From contig JAJDUL010000041.1 of assembly GCA_022826685.1 (NCBI GenBank), positions 1-58,184 on the forward strand: 58,184 nucleotides of DNA, given 5' to 3'. The notes under the pieces were generated by a model. It was not told the origin of the DNA, did no database searches, and saw nothing but the letters and a program-made list of their open reading frames with translations. The stretch is from Gemmatimonadota bacterium. Its GTDB lineage: Bacteria > Gemmatimonadota > Gemmatimonadetes > Palauibacterales > Palauibacteraceae. Position 1 is the first letter of the stretch; the number at the start of each line of letters is the position of its first letter. Below, in pieces: positions 1 to 9,848 of the stretch. The translations under genes were made by a program, and so were the position numbers.

Positions 1-33
1 AGCAACGCAGAGCGCAGCGATTCAGGCGAAATG

Positions 34-74
34 CATCGCCGCTCGAACGCAGCAGGGGTTTTGCCACGGACTGC
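34..74. repeat. intergenic repeat, copy A (half element)
   Basis: These 41 bases match the reverse complement of 28213-28253 at 39 of 41 positions. The block ends in the motif TTTTGCCACGGACTGC, touching the stop codon of the Nif3-family gene. Only one arm of the palindrome seen at copy B is present. The 33 bases before it, up to the window edge, show no gene. Confidence 0.7.
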
Positions 75-871
75 TAGAGGCCGGTGGGAACGTCGAAGAA
101 GGCGTGCTCCACCCCGAAACGCTCCGCCGCGCGCTTCGCCAGAGCCCGGACGCCGAGCGTTTCCGTCCCGTAGTGGCCGGCGTAGATCACGTTGATCCCG
201 AGTTCCATCGCCTCGTGGTACGTGTGGTGGTTGCCCTCTCCCGTGAGGAAGGTGTCGGCTCCGGCCGTGGCGGCGGCCTCGATCATCGAGCCCGCGCCGC
301 CCGTGACGATGGCGAGCCGCGACACGCGTTCCGGGCCGCCGGCGATCACGAAGGGCGCCCCCCCGCACGCGACTTCCGCCCGAGCCGCGAGTTCGCGGCG
401 AGAGGTGTCGACCGCGCCGATGACGCCGATCCCGTCATTCCCCTTGAAGGACCCGAACGGTTCGACATCCGCGACGCCGAGCTCCGCGGCGAGGAGGACG
501 TTGTTTCCGATCCCGGGATGCGCGTCGAGCGGGAGGTGCGCCGAGTACAGCCCCATCCCGCTCTCCACGAGCCGGCGGCAGCGCTCGTACGCGGGACCGA
601 CGAAGGGACGCAGGCCGCCCCAGAACAGTCCGTGGTGAACGAGGAGGATCCCGCACCCGGCGTCGGCCGCGAGGTCGATCGTGGCCTGGCAGGCATCCGT
701 CGCCGCCCCGATGCGGACGACGGCGCCGCGCCCGTCGACCTGCAGCCCGTTGAGGGCGAACGGGTAGTCCTCTATCCGGGCTACGTCCAGAAAATCGTCG
801 AGCCAGGCGGCGACTTCCCGGCAGTTCGGGCCGCTCCCGGCACCGGATGACGGCACGGAGGCTACTCCCAC
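74..871 (-). CDS. Nif3-like dinuclear metal center hexameric protein
   Basis: This 265-residue protein has the Nif3/YqfO/YbgI layout. An N-terminal half carries the metal-ligand motif [11 protein letters not shown] (about residues 76-86) and SAHLPLDAH (about 110-118). A C-terminal half ends with the second ligand set, [12 protein letters not shown] and GHYGTE. These His, Asp and Glu residues bind two metal ions in family members, which form toroidal hexamers. The cellular role is not settled; GTP cyclohydrolase-like activity has been proposed for relatives. The insert found in longer Nif3 proteins is absent. The start is GTG overlapping the 3' end of guaA by 10 bases, so it is probably translated with guaA; a second in-frame GTG 15 bases later is possible. 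The stop codon abuts an intergenic repeat. Confidence 0.9.
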   Translation of the reverse strand: MGVASVPSSGAGSGPNCREVAAWLDDFLDVARIEDYPFALNGLQVDGRGAVVRIGAATDACQATIDLAADAGCGILLVHHGLFWGGLRPFVGPAYERCRRLVESGMGLYSAHLPLDAHPGIGNNVLLAAELGVADVEPFGSFKGNDGIGVIGAVDTSRRELAARAEVACGGAPFVIAGGPERVSRLAIVTGGAGSMIEAAATAGADTFLTGEGNHHTYHEAMELGINVIYAGHYGTETLGVRALAKRAAERFGVEHAFFDVPTGL

Positions 872-2397
872 TCGATCGTGGCGGGGGGCTTCGAGGACAC
901 GTCGTAGGTCACCCGGTTCACTCCCTTCACTTCGTTGATGATGCGGTTGGAGATCCGGCCCAGCACGTCGTGGGGGAACTGGAACCAGTCCGCCGTCATT
1001 CCGTCCAGCGAGGTCACCGCGCGCAGCGCGACGACGTTCTCGTACGTGCGCGCATCCCCCATGACGCCGACCGACTGCACCGGCAGCAGAATGGCGAACG
1101 CCTGCCAGATCTCATCATAGAGGCCCGCCGCGCGAATCTCGTCGAGATAGATCGCGTCCACCTCTCGCAGCGCATCCAGCTTTTCCCGCGTCACGTCGCC
1201 GAGAATCCGGATGGCGAGGCCGGGACCGGGGAAGGGGTGGCGCCCCACGATCTCCTCCGAAAGGCCCAGTTCGCGGCCCACGGCGCGCACCTCGTCCTTG
1301 AAGAGTTCACGAAGCGGCTCGATGAGTTCGAACGGGTGATCGGGACGGAGGCCGCCCACGTTGTGGTGGGACTTGATCTTCACCGATGGTCCCCACACGG
1401 AGACGGATTCGATGACGTCGGGGTAGAGCGTTCCCTGCACGAGGTAACGCGCGTCACCGTACCGGCCCGCCGCCTCCTCGAACACGTCGATGAAGGTGTG
1501 GCCGATGATGACCCGCTTCTCCTCGGGTTCCTCGACGCCGGCGAGCCGGTCGACGAAGAGGTCGGCCGCGTCGACGACCTCGAGCCGCATCCCCATGTGC
1601 TCGCCGAACACCGCCTCCACGGCATCGCGTTCACCTTTCCGCAGCATGCCCGTGTCGACGAAGATGCAGGTGAGCTGGTCTCCCACGGCCCGCTGCACGA
1701 GCGCCGCGGCCACGGAGCTGTCCACTCCGCCGGAGAGGCCGCAGATCACCTGTCCGCCGCCTACGGTCTCACGAACCGCGGTGAGCTGGTGGTCGATGAT
1801 GTTCGCGGCGTTCCAGCTCATCTCGCAGTCGGCGATCTCGAACAGGAAATTCCGCAGCATCTCGCCGCCGCGCGTCGTGTGGGCGACTTCCGGATGGAAC
1901 TGCACGCCCCAGATCCGCAGCTCCTCGGACCGGATCGCGGCGATGGAGTTCTCGGTGGTCGCGGAGACCTCGAAGCCCGGCGGCAGGGCGTGGAGGGAGT
2001 CGCCGTGGCTCATCCAGACCTGCGTGGGCTCGTCGTCGTCGAACCCGTGAAAGAGGGGGTCCGTCGACCGGACCCGGAGTTCGGCCCGCCCATACTCCCG
2101 GCGCTCGGCCTGTTGCACCTCGCCCCCGACGAGATCCGCGACGAGCTGCATTCCGTAGCAGATCCCGAGAATCGGGACGCCCATGGCGAGGGTCTCGCGC
2201 CGGGCCGTGGGGACGCCTTCGTCGTAGACGCTCGCCGGCCCTCCGGACAGGACGATGGCCGCCGGATCGTAGCGGCGGACCCACGCCGGACTCCGCGTCG
2301 GCGGATGCACCTCGCAGTACACACCCTCCTCGCGAATGCGTCGCGCGATGAGTTGGGTGAACTGGGATCCGAAATCGAGGATGAGAACGCGACTCAC
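862..2397 (-). CDS. guaA: GMP synthase (glutamine-hydrolysing)
   Basis: GuaA converts XMP to GMP using glutamine and ATP, the last step of guanine nucleotide synthesis. The N-terminal class I amidotransferase domain has the nucleophile elbow GICYGMQL and the later His/Glu in [10 protein letters not shown]. The ATP pyrophosphatase domain has the P-loop SGGVDSS. The C-terminal dimerisation domain has [11 protein letters not shown] and ends in TIEWE, the usual GuaA tail. Length is 511 residues, normal for the family. The start is GTG inside a GTGA overlap with the hisS stop, preceded by GGAGGAAG at good spacing. Longer in-frame extension upstream lies inside hisS and does not look like GuaA. Translational coupling to hisS is likely. 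Confidence 0.98.
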   Translation of the reverse strand: MSRVLILDFGSQFTQLIARRIREEGVYCEVHPPTRSPAWVRRYDPAAIVLSGGPASVYDEGVPTARRETLAMGVPILGICYGMQLVADLVGGEVQQAERREYGRAELRVRSTDPLFHGFDDDEPTQVWMSHGDSLHALPPGFEVSATTENSIAAIRSEELRIWGVQFHPEVAHTTRGGEMLRNFLFEIADCEMSWNAANIIDHQLTAVRETVGGGQVICGLSGGVDSSVAAALVQRAVGDQLTCIFVDTGMLRKGERDAVEAVFGEHMGMRLEVVDAADLFVDRLAGVEEPEEKRVIIGHTFIDVFEEAAGRYGDARYLVQGTLYPDVIESVSVWGPSVKIKSHHNVGGLRPDHPFELIEPLRELFKDEVRAVGRELGLSEEIVGRHPFPGPGLAIRILGDVTREKLDALREVDAIYLDEIRAAGLYDEIWQAFAILLPVQSVGVMGDARTYENVVALRAVTSLDGMTADWFQFPHDVLGRISNRIINEVKGVNRVTYDVSSKPPATIEWE

Positions 2398-3710
2398 GGC
2401 ACTTCCTCCCCTCTCGTCTCGCCGGCGCGTGCTCCGGCCAGGCTCTCGATCGCGACTTCCCGTTCCTCGCCGGACGCCATGTCCCGGAGCACCGCGACGC
2501 CCCGCTCGACCTCCTGCGGCCCGAGTACGATGGTCCGGCCGGCGCCCGCCTGGTTGGCGGCCTTGAACTGACGTCCGACCCCGCGCGACCGAAGGTCGTA
2601 GAGCACGCGCCGTCCCCGGTCGCGCAGCGCGCGGGCCAGACCGAGTGCGAGCGGGCGCTCCGCATCGGATACGCATACGATGTAGTCGTCCACGCGGCGG
2701 GCCGCCTCGGGCACGAGCCCCCGGTCCCTGAGCAGTTCCGCGAGGACCACATCCCCCATGCCGAAGCCGAGAGCCGGCAGATCCACGCCTCCCAGCGCCT
2801 TCAGAAGGTCATCGTAGCGGCCGCCTCCGCAGATCGCGCGCAGCTCGTCCCGGCGATCCCAGATCTCGAACACCGTCCCCGTGTAGTAGGCAAGTCCGCG
2901 GACGAGGCCCGCGTCGAAGCTGACGAAGTCCGCGAAGCCCGTCGCGCCGAGATGCGCGAACACGGTGGACAGCCGGTCGGCCGCCTCGGCGACCGCTTCG
3001 TCTCCCCCGTGCGCCGCCGCCAGTTCCTCGAGCGGGAGCCGGATGGCCGCCAGCAGCCGCGTCGCCGCTTCCCCGTCCACGCCGTTCTCCGCGAGGCGCG
3101 CGCGGACCCCGTCCTCCCCTTCCTTCTCGAGCCGGTCGAGGGCCCCGAACACCGCGACATGGTCTTCGGAGGAGACTCCGTGGACGTCGAGAAGCGCGCC
3201 GATGAGGCGCCGGTCCGAGATGCGGACCACGATGTCCGCGGCTCCCAGACCAAGTTCCCGCAGCGCGTCGATGCCCGCGCTGATGATCTCCGAATCGGCG
3301 AGCGGGTTCGTCTCGCCGACGATGTCCATGTTGAGCTGGAAGTGCTCGCGGAGTCGACCGCGCTGCGGCCGTTCGTAGCGAAAGAGTTGCGGGATCGAGA
3401 ACCAGCGGACCGGCTTCGCGAGCCCGGCGGCCCGGGCGGCGATCATGCGGGCGAAGGTCGGCGTCATCTCGGGCCGCAGCGCCACGGCCCGCCCTCCCCT
3501 GTCCTCGAACTCGTACAGCTGCCCTACGATCTCTTCGCCGGACTTCCGCGTGTAGAGTTCGAGCGCCTCGAGCGGAGGTCCGTCGTACTCCGTGAATCCA
3601 TAGCGGGCGCCGACCCTGCGCCAGGCCGAGAAGATGTGTCGGCGGAGGGCGAGTTCCTCGGGAAAGAAATCTCGAAAACCGGGCAGACCGCGGATCTCTC
3701 CGGAGGTCAC
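2394..3710 (-). CDS. hisS: histidine--tRNA ligase
   Basis: HisRS charges tRNA-His. At 438 residues it has the normal class II layout. Motif 1 lies in the N-terminal region after [12 protein letters not shown], motif 2 includes RYERPQRGR, the histidine-specific signature is [16 protein letters not shown], and motif 3 includes [10 protein letters not shown]-terminal anticodon-binding domain follows ([17 protein letters not shown] onward). The start codon is GTG at 3710. No good Shine-Dalgarno lies upstream; instead a copy of the intergenic repeat sits about 18 bases before the start. It overlaps guaA by 4 bases downstream and follows brxA after 43 bases, so it is part of the long mreB-to-nif3 run. 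Confidence 0.97.
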   Translation of the reverse strand: MTSGEIRGLPGFRDFFPEELALRRHIFSAWRRVGARYGFTEYDGPPLEALELYTRKSGEEIVGQLYEFEDRGGRAVALRPEMTPTFARMIAARAAGLAKPVRWFSIPQLFRYERPQRGRLREHFQLNMDIVGETNPLADSEIISAGIDALRELGLGAADIVVRISDRRLIGALLDVHGVSSEDHVAVFGALDRLEKEGEDGVRARLAENGVDGEAATRLLAAIRLPLEELAAAHGGDEAVAEAADRLSTVFAHLGATGFADFVSFDAGLVRGLAYYTGTVFEIWDRRDELRAICGGGRYDDLLKALGGVDLPALGFGMGDVVLAELLRDRGLVPEAARRVDDYIVCVSDAERPLALGLARALRDRGRRVLYDLRSRGVGRQFKAANQAGAGRTIVLGPQEVERGVAVLRDMASGEEREVAIESLAGARAGETRGEEVP

Positions 3711-3727
3711 GGCCCGAAGAGCGGCGG

Positions 3728-3750
3728 CAGCCCGTGGCGCAAACCCCGCT
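3728..3750. repeat. intergenic repeat, copy C (single arm)
   Basis: A 23-base segment in the 43-base brxA-hisS gap matches one arm of copy B (CAGCCCGTGGC...AAACCCC) with a 2-base insertion. It lies where the hisS ribosome binding site would be expected. Confidence 0.5.
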
Positions 3751-3753
3751 GGG

Positions 3754-4176
3754 CTAGCTCGTCGCGCAGTATCGGTCGTACGCCTTTGTCAGGTCGGACG
3801 CGATGTCGCGCGCCTCGCGGCCCTCGATCTGGTGGCGCTCGAGCATGAACTGCAGTTCTCCGTCCGAGAGCAGCGCGAGAGCCGGGGACGAGGGCCGGAC
3901 GCCGACGAAATACTGCCGCGCGCGCGCCGTCGCTTCCACATCCTGTCCCGCGAAGACCGTGACGACGCGGTCGGGCTGCTCTCCGTGGCTCATGGCCATC
4001 GCCACGGCGGGTCGCGCGTTGCGCGCCGCGCAGCCGCAGACGGAGTTCACGACGACGAGCGTCTCTCCGCCGGCTCCGAGAGCTTCGTCCACTTCATCGG
4101 AGGTCCGAAGCTCACGCACGCCGATGCGGGTGAGTTCGTCTCTCATCGGTTGTACCAGTCTGGGATCGTACAGCAT
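3754..4176 (-). CDS. BrxA/BrxB-family bacilliredoxin
   Basis: This 140-residue protein belongs to the YphP/YqiW (BrxA/BrxB) family, thioredoxin-fold proteins that remove bacillithiol from S-bacillithiolated proteins in Firmicutes. The diagnostic CGC motif is in NSVCGCAARNARPA near residue 55, followed by FAGQDVEATARARQYF and a C-terminal helix. The start chosen is the ATG at 4176, giving MLYDPRLVQPM and a good AGGAG upstream; the open frame continues upstream into folC but that part has no family similarity. It begins 3 bases after the folC stop, so co-transcription is likely. Whether this organism makes bacillithiol cannot be judged here, since no bshA/B/C gene is present. Confidence 0.93.
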   Translation of the reverse strand: MLYDPRLVQPMRDELTRIGVRELRTSDEVDEALGAGGETLVVVNSVCGCAARNARPAVAMAMSHGEQPDRVVTVFAGQDVEATARARQYFVGVRPSSPALALLSDGELQFMLERHQIEGREARDIASDLTKAYDRYCATS

Positions 4177-4178
4177 CT

Positions 4179-5495
4179 TCAGTCTCCTGTCCGTACGCCG
4201 GCGAGTTCCGGCAATGCCCGGGCCTCGCCCACGGTGGTTGCGGATCCCGTGACCAGCAGCGTTCCGGCTCCGGCGAGCGTCAGCCCACGCGAGACCGCCT
4301 CGGCCACGTTCCGGCACACGATCGACTCACGGCCCCGTTCACGCGACAGCCACTCCTGCGCCCGGGACGGGTCCCACCGCCTCTCCGCGGGGGCGGCGGA
4401 CCGCGTCAGAATCATAGCGTCGCTGTCAAGCGCGAGCCGGGTCAACGTCTTCTTCCAGTCCTTGTCGGCCAGCATTCCGACCACGGCGATGAGCGGGCGC
4501 GCCACGGACAGCTCCGCCACCGTCTCGCAGAGCGTTGCGATGGCCGCCGGATTGTGCGCGATATCGAACACGCAGCCCGGGCGTCCGCCGCGCGGAGGCC
4601 GGATCTCGAAGCGGCCGGCCAGGCGCGCGCGCGCGATCCCGCGGCGCGCGGAGCCTTCGTCCGGCGGATGGCCAGAACAGTCCAGCAGCAGGAGGGCGAG
4701 AGCCGCGTTGTCCGCCTGGTGCCGGCCGGGCAGGCCGGTAGCGAGCCGCAAGCCGCCGGGCCGTGACCTCGAAACGTAGCGGAAGGTCGTTCCCAGGGGT
4801 TCGGTCCGCACCTCCACATCCGACACCTCCGCCTCCCTTCCGAGGCGCGCAACCGGCGACCCGACGCGGCTCGCGACCCGCTCGAGCGCCGCGAGCGGAA
4901 GCGGATCGATACGACCCAGGCAGGCCGGCGCGCCCGGCTTGATGATCCCGGCTTTTTCCCTCGCGATCGCCTCGGGAGATCCGCCGAGCCACTCCGTGTG
5001 GTCGAGGCTGATCGGGGTGATCGCCGTGCCGGCGGGACGCAGCACGTTCGTCGCGTCGAGCCGGCCGCCGAGACCGGTCTCGACGACCGCCACTTCCACG
5101 CCGCACTCCGCGAAGCAGGTGAAGGCGAGCGCGGTGGCCAACTCGAAGTACGTACAGTGTTCGGCCGTCTCGCAGCCGAGGACGCGGGCGGCGGCGGACT
5201 GGAGCGCCGACTCCTCCACCCAGGCCCCGTCGATCAGAAAACGCTCCCGAACGTCCTCGAGGTGCGGCGAGGTATAGAGGCCGGTGCGCGTGCCGCCGTC
5301 TTCGAGCACCGACGCCGCGAAGCACGCGGTCGACCCCTTGCCGTTCGTGCCCGCGATATGGAGAGCGTCGAAGGTCCGTTCCGGCCGGCCCAACTCCGCG
5401 AGGAGCGCTTCGGTTCTTTCGAGACCCCAGCGGATCGTGGTGACCGGACGGAGGTCGAACAGGGCCGCGAGGGCGTCCCCGCCCGCGATCAGCAC
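4179..5495 (-). CDS. folC: bifunctional folylpolyglutamate/dihydrofolate synthase
   Basis: FolC adds glutamate to folates and, in bifunctional forms, makes dihydrofolate from dihydropteroate. At 438 residues it shows the Mur ligase fold: the P-loop GTNGKGSTACFAAS near residues 49-62, TSPHLEDVRERF shortly after, the VVETGLGGRLDATN segment, SLDHTEWLGGS, and a C-terminal domain with FDIAHNPAAIATL. The start is GTG overlapping the accD stop by 7 bases; no better start follows before conserved sequence. It ends 2 bases before the brxA start codon. Adjacent accD-folC is a common bacterial pair. Whether it has both activities is not visible from motifs. Confidence 0.96.
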   Translation of the reverse strand: MLIAGGDALAALFDLRPVTTIRWGLERTEALLAELGRPERTFDALHIAGTNGKGSTACFAASVLEDGGTRTGLYTSPHLEDVRERFLIDGAWVEESALQSAAARVLGCETAEHCTYFELATALAFTCFAECGVEVAVVETGLGGRLDATNVLRPAGTAITPISLDHTEWLGGSPEAIAREKAGIIKPGAPACLGRIDPLPLAALERVASRVGSPVARLGREAEVSDVEVRTEPLGTTFRYVSRSRPGGLRLATGLPGRHQADNAALALLLLDCSGHPPDEGSARRGIARARLAGRFEIRPPRGGRPGCVFDIAHNPAAIATLCETVAELSVARPLIAVVGMLADKDWKKTLTRLALDSDAMILTRSAAPAERRWDPSRAQEWLSRERGRESIVCRNVAEAVSRGLTLAGAGTLLVTGSATTVGEARALPELAGVRTGD

Positions 5496-6325
5496 ATGTG
5501 ATCCAGGAGGCTCGCGAGGGCGTCGCGCATCTCCGGCCGCGGGACGATGCGGTCGATCATCCCGTGCTCCTCCAGAAACTCCGCCGTCTGGAAACCCTCC
5601 GGAAGGTCCTGCCGGATCGTTTCCTTGATGACCCGCGGGCCGGCGAAGCCGATGAGGGCGCCAGGCTCCGCGAGAATCACATCCCCCAGCATCGCATACG
5701 AGGCCGTCACCCCGCCCGTGGTCGGGTTCGTGAGGACGCTCACGTAGGGGATGCCGGCACTCGCGAGCTGCTCGAGCGCGGCCGCCGTCTTGCCCATCTG
5801 CATGAGGGAGAGGATCCCTTCCTGCATCCGCGCTCCGCCCGAAGCGGAGACGATGATGAGCGGCACCCGCCGCTCGAGAGAGCGGTCGGCGAGACGACGA
5901 ATCTTCTCACCCACCACCGAACCCATCGACCCGCCGATGAAGCGGAAATCCATGGTCCCGAGGTGGACTTCCCTGCCCCCGATCTCACCCCGCCCGGTCC
6001 GAATGGCATCCTGGTCGCCGCCTCCCTGCTCGGCCTGCACGATGCGTTCGGCATAGCTGCGGGAATCGACGAACCCGAGCGGATCGGCGGAGCGCAGGTG
6101 CCCATCGTGGAGTTCGGCGAGACCTTCGCCGTCGAGCAGCATGGCCTCGTAGGACTCCGCGGTGATGCGAAAATGATGGCCGCAGTGAGGACAGACGTGG
6201 AGATTCTCCTCCAGTCGTCCGCTGTAGAGGATCTCGCCGCATCCCGCGCACCGATCCCACACGTCGCCCGGAAGCTCACGCTTCTGTGAGACCAGCTTGC
6301 GCTTTGGTTTGCTGAACCAGGACAC
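5489..6325 (-). CDS. accD: acetyl-CoA carboxylase carboxyltransferase subunit beta
   Basis: AccD is the beta half of the carboxyltransferase that moves CO2 from carboxybiotin to acetyl-CoA, the first committed step of fatty acid synthesis. The N-terminus carries the four-cysteine zinc ribbon CAGCGEILYSG...CPHCGHHF (about residues 26-50). The crotonase-fold core has GGSMGSVVGEKIRRL, SASGGARMQEG and GGVTASYAMLGD, the oxyanion/CoA-binding segments. At 278 residues it is normal. The start is GTG, one base after the rodA stop. The partner accA is not in the window. Confidence 0.97.
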   Translation of the reverse strand: MSWFSKPKRKLVSQKRELPGDVWDRCAGCGEILYSGRLEENLHVCPHCGHHFRITAESYEAMLLDGEGLAELHDGHLRSADPLGFVDSRSYAERIVQAEQGGGDQDAIRTGRGEIGGREVHLGTMDFRFIGGSMGSVVGEKIRRLADRSLERRVPLIIVSASGGARMQEGILSLMQMGKTAAALEQLASAGIPYVSVLTNPTTGGVTASYAMLGDVILAEPGALIGFAGPRVIKETIRQDLPEGFQTAEFLEEHGMIDRIVPRPEMRDALASLLDHMC

Positions 6326-6326
6326 T

Positions 6327-7541
6327 TCAGGCCTCCCAGGCCACGCGCTGTACGATCCCGAAGCCCGCGTAGAGCACGAGCAGGAAGCTCCCCCCGTAGC
6401 TGAGGAGCGGCAAGGGCAGTCCGATGACCGGCATCATGCCGACCGCCATCCCCAGGTTCACCACGATGTGCGTGAGGAGGACCGCAAAGAGGCAGAATGC
6501 GATGAGGCTTCCGAACCGGTCGTCCATCGAGGATGCGACATGAAGCACGCGCCAGAGGAGGAAGGCGAAGAGCACCAGGAACAGTATCACGCCGATGAAT
6601 CCGAACTCCTCCCCCACGACGGAGAAGATGAAGTCCGTGTGCTGCTCCGGGAGGAAGGCGAGCCGCTTCTGCGGGCCGTTGGCGAAACCGGCGCCGATGA
6701 ATCCGCCGGAGCCGATCGCGACCTTCGACTGGATGAGATGCCAGCCGGCGCCGAGGGGATCGATATCCGGATCCAGGAAGACGAGGAGCCGGTTCCGCTG
6801 ATAGTCGGCGAGCGAATCCCAGATGCGGAGCGTGAACGCGCCCGTGAAGACGTTAGCGAGGAGCACGCCCACCGTCTCCAGGATGAAGAGGCGGTGCACG
6901 TACAGGCCGGCCGCGACGACGAGGAACCCGACACCCCACGCGATCCAGTTGAAGCCGAGGAGGAGACTGAGTCCCGGAGACGCGAGCAGGAAGATCTTGA
7001 ACAGCGGGACGCCGCTCCAGAACAGCGCGGCGAGCAGGAGCGCTCCGAAGATCATCGCGCTCCCGAGGTCCGGTTGCAGCAGCACGAGCGCGAACGGAAC
7101 GAGCGTGATGGCAGCGGGCTTCCAGAGCTCCAACAACCGCTCGTACGGTCCCGGCGCGCCTCCCAGCACGCGCGCCAGCATGAGGATCGTCCCCAGCTTC
7201 GCGACCTCCGCCGGCTGCAGCCGTCCGGGGCCGAGTTCGAGCCAGCTCCCGTTCGGACCCGTCCCGATGAACAGCACGAGGATGAGGAGTAGCACGGAGA
7301 TCCCGTAGGCCCACGGCGCCAGCCACTCGACGAAACGGAGCGAGAAGCGGGAGGTCACGGCGAGCGCGACGATCGCCACCCCGAACCAGTAGAGCTGGCG
7401 AACCCAGATGCCCGTGGCCAGCGACGGCACGTCGACGAGTCCGGCCGAATAGATCATCGCGATCCCGAGCCCGGTCATGAACAGGACCAGCGCGAGGAGC
7501 GTGGGATCTCCCACGCCCGGGATTCGCAATCGGGCGATCAT
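6327..7541 (-). CDS. rodA: peptidoglycan glycosyltransferase RodA
   Basis: RodA is the SEDS-family glycosyltransferase of the elongasome and polymerises lipid II together with PBP2. The 404-residue protein is almost entirely hydrophobic helices, about ten. It carries the SEDS signature near its C-terminus (GMMPVIGLPLPLLSYGGS) and a central loop with FANGPQKRLAFLPEQHTDFIF. Placement directly after the PBP2 gene, with an ATGA overlap, identifies it as RodA and not FtsW. It is the last mre/mrd gene before accD. Confidence 0.96.
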   Translation of the reverse strand: MIARLRIPGVGDPTLLALVLFMTGLGIAMIYSAGLVDVPSLATGIWVRQLYWFGVAIVALAVTSRFSLRFVEWLAPWAYGISVLLLILVLFIGTGPNGSWLELGPGRLQPAEVAKLGTILMLARVLGGAPGPYERLLELWKPAAITLVPFALVLLQPDLGSAMIFGALLLAALFWSGVPLFKIFLLASPGLSLLLGFNWIAWGVGFLVVAAGLYVHRLFILETVGVLLANVFTGAFTLRIWDSLADYQRNRLLVFLDPDIDPLGAGWHLIQSKVAIGSGGFIGAGFANGPQKRLAFLPEQHTDFIFSVVGEEFGFIGVILFLVLFAFLLWRVLHVASSMDDRFGSLIAFCLFAVLLTHIVVNLGMAVGMMPVIGLPLPLLSYGGSFLLVLYAGFGIVQRVAWEA

Positions 7542-9376
7542 CCGCCCGCCTGTACCCGAAGCGCTTCCGTCGGACGGACGCCGGGCGTTTCCTCCGGCGG
7601 CAGCCCGAGCGCCTCGAGGTGGCGGTCCACGATTCCGGCCGCGAGCGGTACGGCGAGCGACGGGGCCCCGTCGGGGTGCCCGTGCTCCACGACCGCGGCG
7701 ATCACGATGCGCGGGTCGTAGGCGGGCGCGAAGCCCACGAACCAGGAATGGGGCTCGCCGTGCGGGTTCTGGGCCGTGCCGGTCTTCCCGGCCAGCGTCC
7801 AGCGGGCCAGGCGGTTGCCGTACGCGGTGCCTCCGGGTTCGTTCACGACGCGCGCCAGCGCGTCGACGAGCTGGCGCCGCTGGATTTCGGGGAGATCGAG
7901 CGTCCAGTCCGCGCGCTGCTGCGCGAGCATCTCATCCCTTACGAGGTGGGGTATGACGGGCGACCTCCCCGTCGCCAGCGCCGCGTAGAACTGGGCCATG
8001 GCGAGCAGCGTCTGCTCGTTTTCGCCCTGCCCGATCGAGAGGTTCCAGACGACGGCTTCGGTCCACCGGCCGCGCCCCAGCCGGTCGTCGTACCACTGTC
8101 GCGAGTCGGGGAAGAGGCCCGGCCTCTCGGACGGGAGGTCGATCCCCGTCCTGCGCCCGAAGCCGAATTCCCCGACCCCCGCCAGGAGCGGGTCGAGACC
8201 GATCCTCTGCCCCGCCTGGTAGAACCAGACGTTGCACGAGTGCTTGATCGCTTCGGAGAGGTTCAGTCGACCATGTCCCCTCGACAGCCAGCAGCGGAAG
8301 CGGCGGGTGTGATACCAGAGCCCACCATCGCATGTGTCGGTTTGGTAGGTATCGATCGCAAGGTCGGCCGTCTTCATCCCGATGGCCGACATCACGAGCT
8401 TCCAAGTGGACCCCGGAGGGTAGGAAGCCATGGAGACCCGGTCGAGCAGGGGCTCGTCCGGGTGCTCGCGAAGCGCGTTCCACAAATCGAGAGGGATGCC
8501 GCCGATGAACGCGTTGGGGTCGAAGGTGGGGTGGCTGTAGAGGAGGAGCACTTCTCCGGTGGCCGGGTCCAGCGCCACCACGCCGCCCCGCATCCCTTCG
8601 GGAAACACCGAGTCGGCGTACACCTGCAGGTCGAGATCGATGCCGAGATGCAGGTCATCTCCGGGGACCGGCGCCTGCGCCTGCCCGACCCCCAGGTCCC
8701 GCACGACCGTGCCCAGGGCGTTCACTTCCGCGTAGCGGATCCCGTTGCGCCCGGCCAGCCTGTGCTCGTACTGCTGTTCGAGCCCCGCCTTCCCGACCGA
8801 CTGGCCGGATTCGTAGCCGGCATACTCGGGTCGATCCAGTTCCTCCTGACTGATCTCCCCCACGTATCCGATCATGTGCGCGATCGAGGGTCCCGCCGGA
8901 TAGCGCCGGTGCGGCCTCTGATCCACGACGATGCGCCGAAACCGGGGTCGGCGCTCCTCGATGAACGCGACCTGCTCGAAGTTCGCGTTCTCGCGCACGA
9001 CGAGAGCCTCGCCCGGACGGTCCCGATTGCGCGACAACAACGCGGCGCGGCGCTCGGGCGACAGTTCCAGCCGCTCCGCGAGGCGATCGAGTCCGGCGGA
9101 GATGGAATCGCGGGGACCGGGCAGCATCGACACGTCGTACCCGGGCACGTTGTCCGCGATGGCCCGTCCATGGCGGTCGTAGATGGTCCCGCGCGGCGCC
9201 GGCACCGTGATGGTCCGCAGCCGGTTCTCGCTCGAACGGAGCGTGTACAGGTCGGTGCTGAAGATCTGGAGATTGATGAACCCGGCGGCGACGACCGAAA
9301 GGCAGAAGAAGATCGCGCGCGCCGCCCAGCGGCCTCGCTGTCTCCGGATCGAGCGGTGTTCGTTGTCGCCCTTCAC
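7538..9376 (-). CDS. mrdA: penicillin-binding protein 2 (elongasome transpeptidase)
   Basis: This 612-residue class B PBP crosslinks peptidoglycan during elongation. It has a short cytoplasmic N-terminus, one membrane anchor (about residues 20-38), a dimerisation/pedestal domain starting at APRGTIYDRHGR, and a C-terminal transpeptidase with all three catalytic motifs: SxxK as PGSTWK, SxN as SCN in KHSCNVWFYQ, and KTG as AGKTGTAQNPHG. The GTG start has GGGGAGG just upstream. It overlaps rodA by 4 bases and follows mreD after 10 bases. The last ~40 residues after the transpeptidase are Pro/Glu rich and probably disordered. Confidence 0.97.
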   Translation of the reverse strand: MKGDNEHRSIRRQRGRWAARAIFFCLSVVAAGFINLQIFSTDLYTLRSSENRLRTITVPAPRGTIYDRHGRAIADNVPGYDVSMLPGPRDSISAGLDRLAERLELSPERRAALLSRNRDRPGEALVVRENANFEQVAFIEERRPRFRRIVVDQRPHRRYPAGPSIAHMIGYVGEISQEELDRPEYAGYESGQSVGKAGLEQQYEHRLAGRNGIRYAEVNALGTVVRDLGVGQAQAPVPGDDLHLGIDLDLQVYADSVFPEGMRGGVVALDPATGEVLLLYSHPTFDPNAFIGGIPLDLWNALREHPDEPLLDRVSMASYPPGSTWKLVMSAIGMKTADLAIDTYQTDTCDGGLWYHTRRFRCWLSRGHGRLNLSEAIKHSCNVWFYQAGQRIGLDPLLAGVGEFGFGRRTGIDLPSERPGLFPDSRQWYDDRLGRGRWTEAVVWNLSIGQGENEQTLLAMAQFYAALATGRSPVIPHLVRDEMLAQQRADWTLDLPEIQRRQLVDALARVVNEPGGTAYGNRLARWTLAGKTGTAQNPHGEPHSWFVGFAPAYDPRIVIAAVVEHGHPDGAPSLAVPLAAGIVDRHLEALGLPPEETPGVRPTEALRVQAGG

Positions 9377-9386
9377 ATCCTCCCCT

Positions 9387-9848
9387 TCACCTCGTGACGG
9401 CCGAAACCAGCCTTGCCACGACCCAGCACCCCGCCGTAGTCAGCGCGGCGGATCCGACACTGTCGACGAGCAGGGCGCCTGCCGACCAGTCTCGGACGAC
9501 GAAGATCGCGACCGCAGACCGCAGGAGCCACGTCCCGAAGAAGACGAAAACCGGCGTGACCCTGTCCGAGTCCGAATAGATCAGGTGCCGCACCCACCCG
9601 ACGATCGCCCCCGTCAACGAGAAGAGTAACATCGTGGGGCCCATCGGTCCCAGCGAGATCGCTGCCTCCATGAGGCCGATGACGCACCCGAAGCCCGCGG
9701 CCCGTCCCCAGCGGAGTTGCAGCGAGCCCAGTATCAAGCCGCCTGCAACGAGGTCGGGCGCGACCGGCCAGCGGCTCCAGAGCGGATGCAGGGCGAAGTG
9801 CAGAAGCAGCAGGAGCGCGGCGACAAACCACCTTCCGGCCGGACTCAT
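9387..9848 (-). CDS. mreD: rod shape-determining protein MreD
   Basis: MreD is a small inner-membrane scaffold of the elongasome. The 153-residue protein shows about five hydrophobic helices, starting with FVAALLLLLHFALHPLW and including MGPTMLLFSLTGAIVGWV and VFVFFGTWLLRSAVAIFVV. Sequence conservation in this family is low, so the call leans on length, membrane layout and position between mreC and mrdA. The ATG overlaps the mreC stop in ATGA. Confidence 0.92.
   Translation of the reverse strand: MSPAGRWFVAALLLLLHFALHPLWSRWPVAPDLVAGGLILGSLQLRWGRAAGFGCVIGLMEAAISLGPMGPTMLLFSLTGAIVGWVRHLIYSDSDRVTPVFVFFGTWLLRSAVAIFVVRDWSAGALLVDSVGSAALTTAGCWVVARLVSAVTR

Noticed and set aside
847-2571. Plus-strand open frame of 574 codons opposite guaA
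   Set aside because: Low-complexity translation without motifs; guaA and hisS explain the region.
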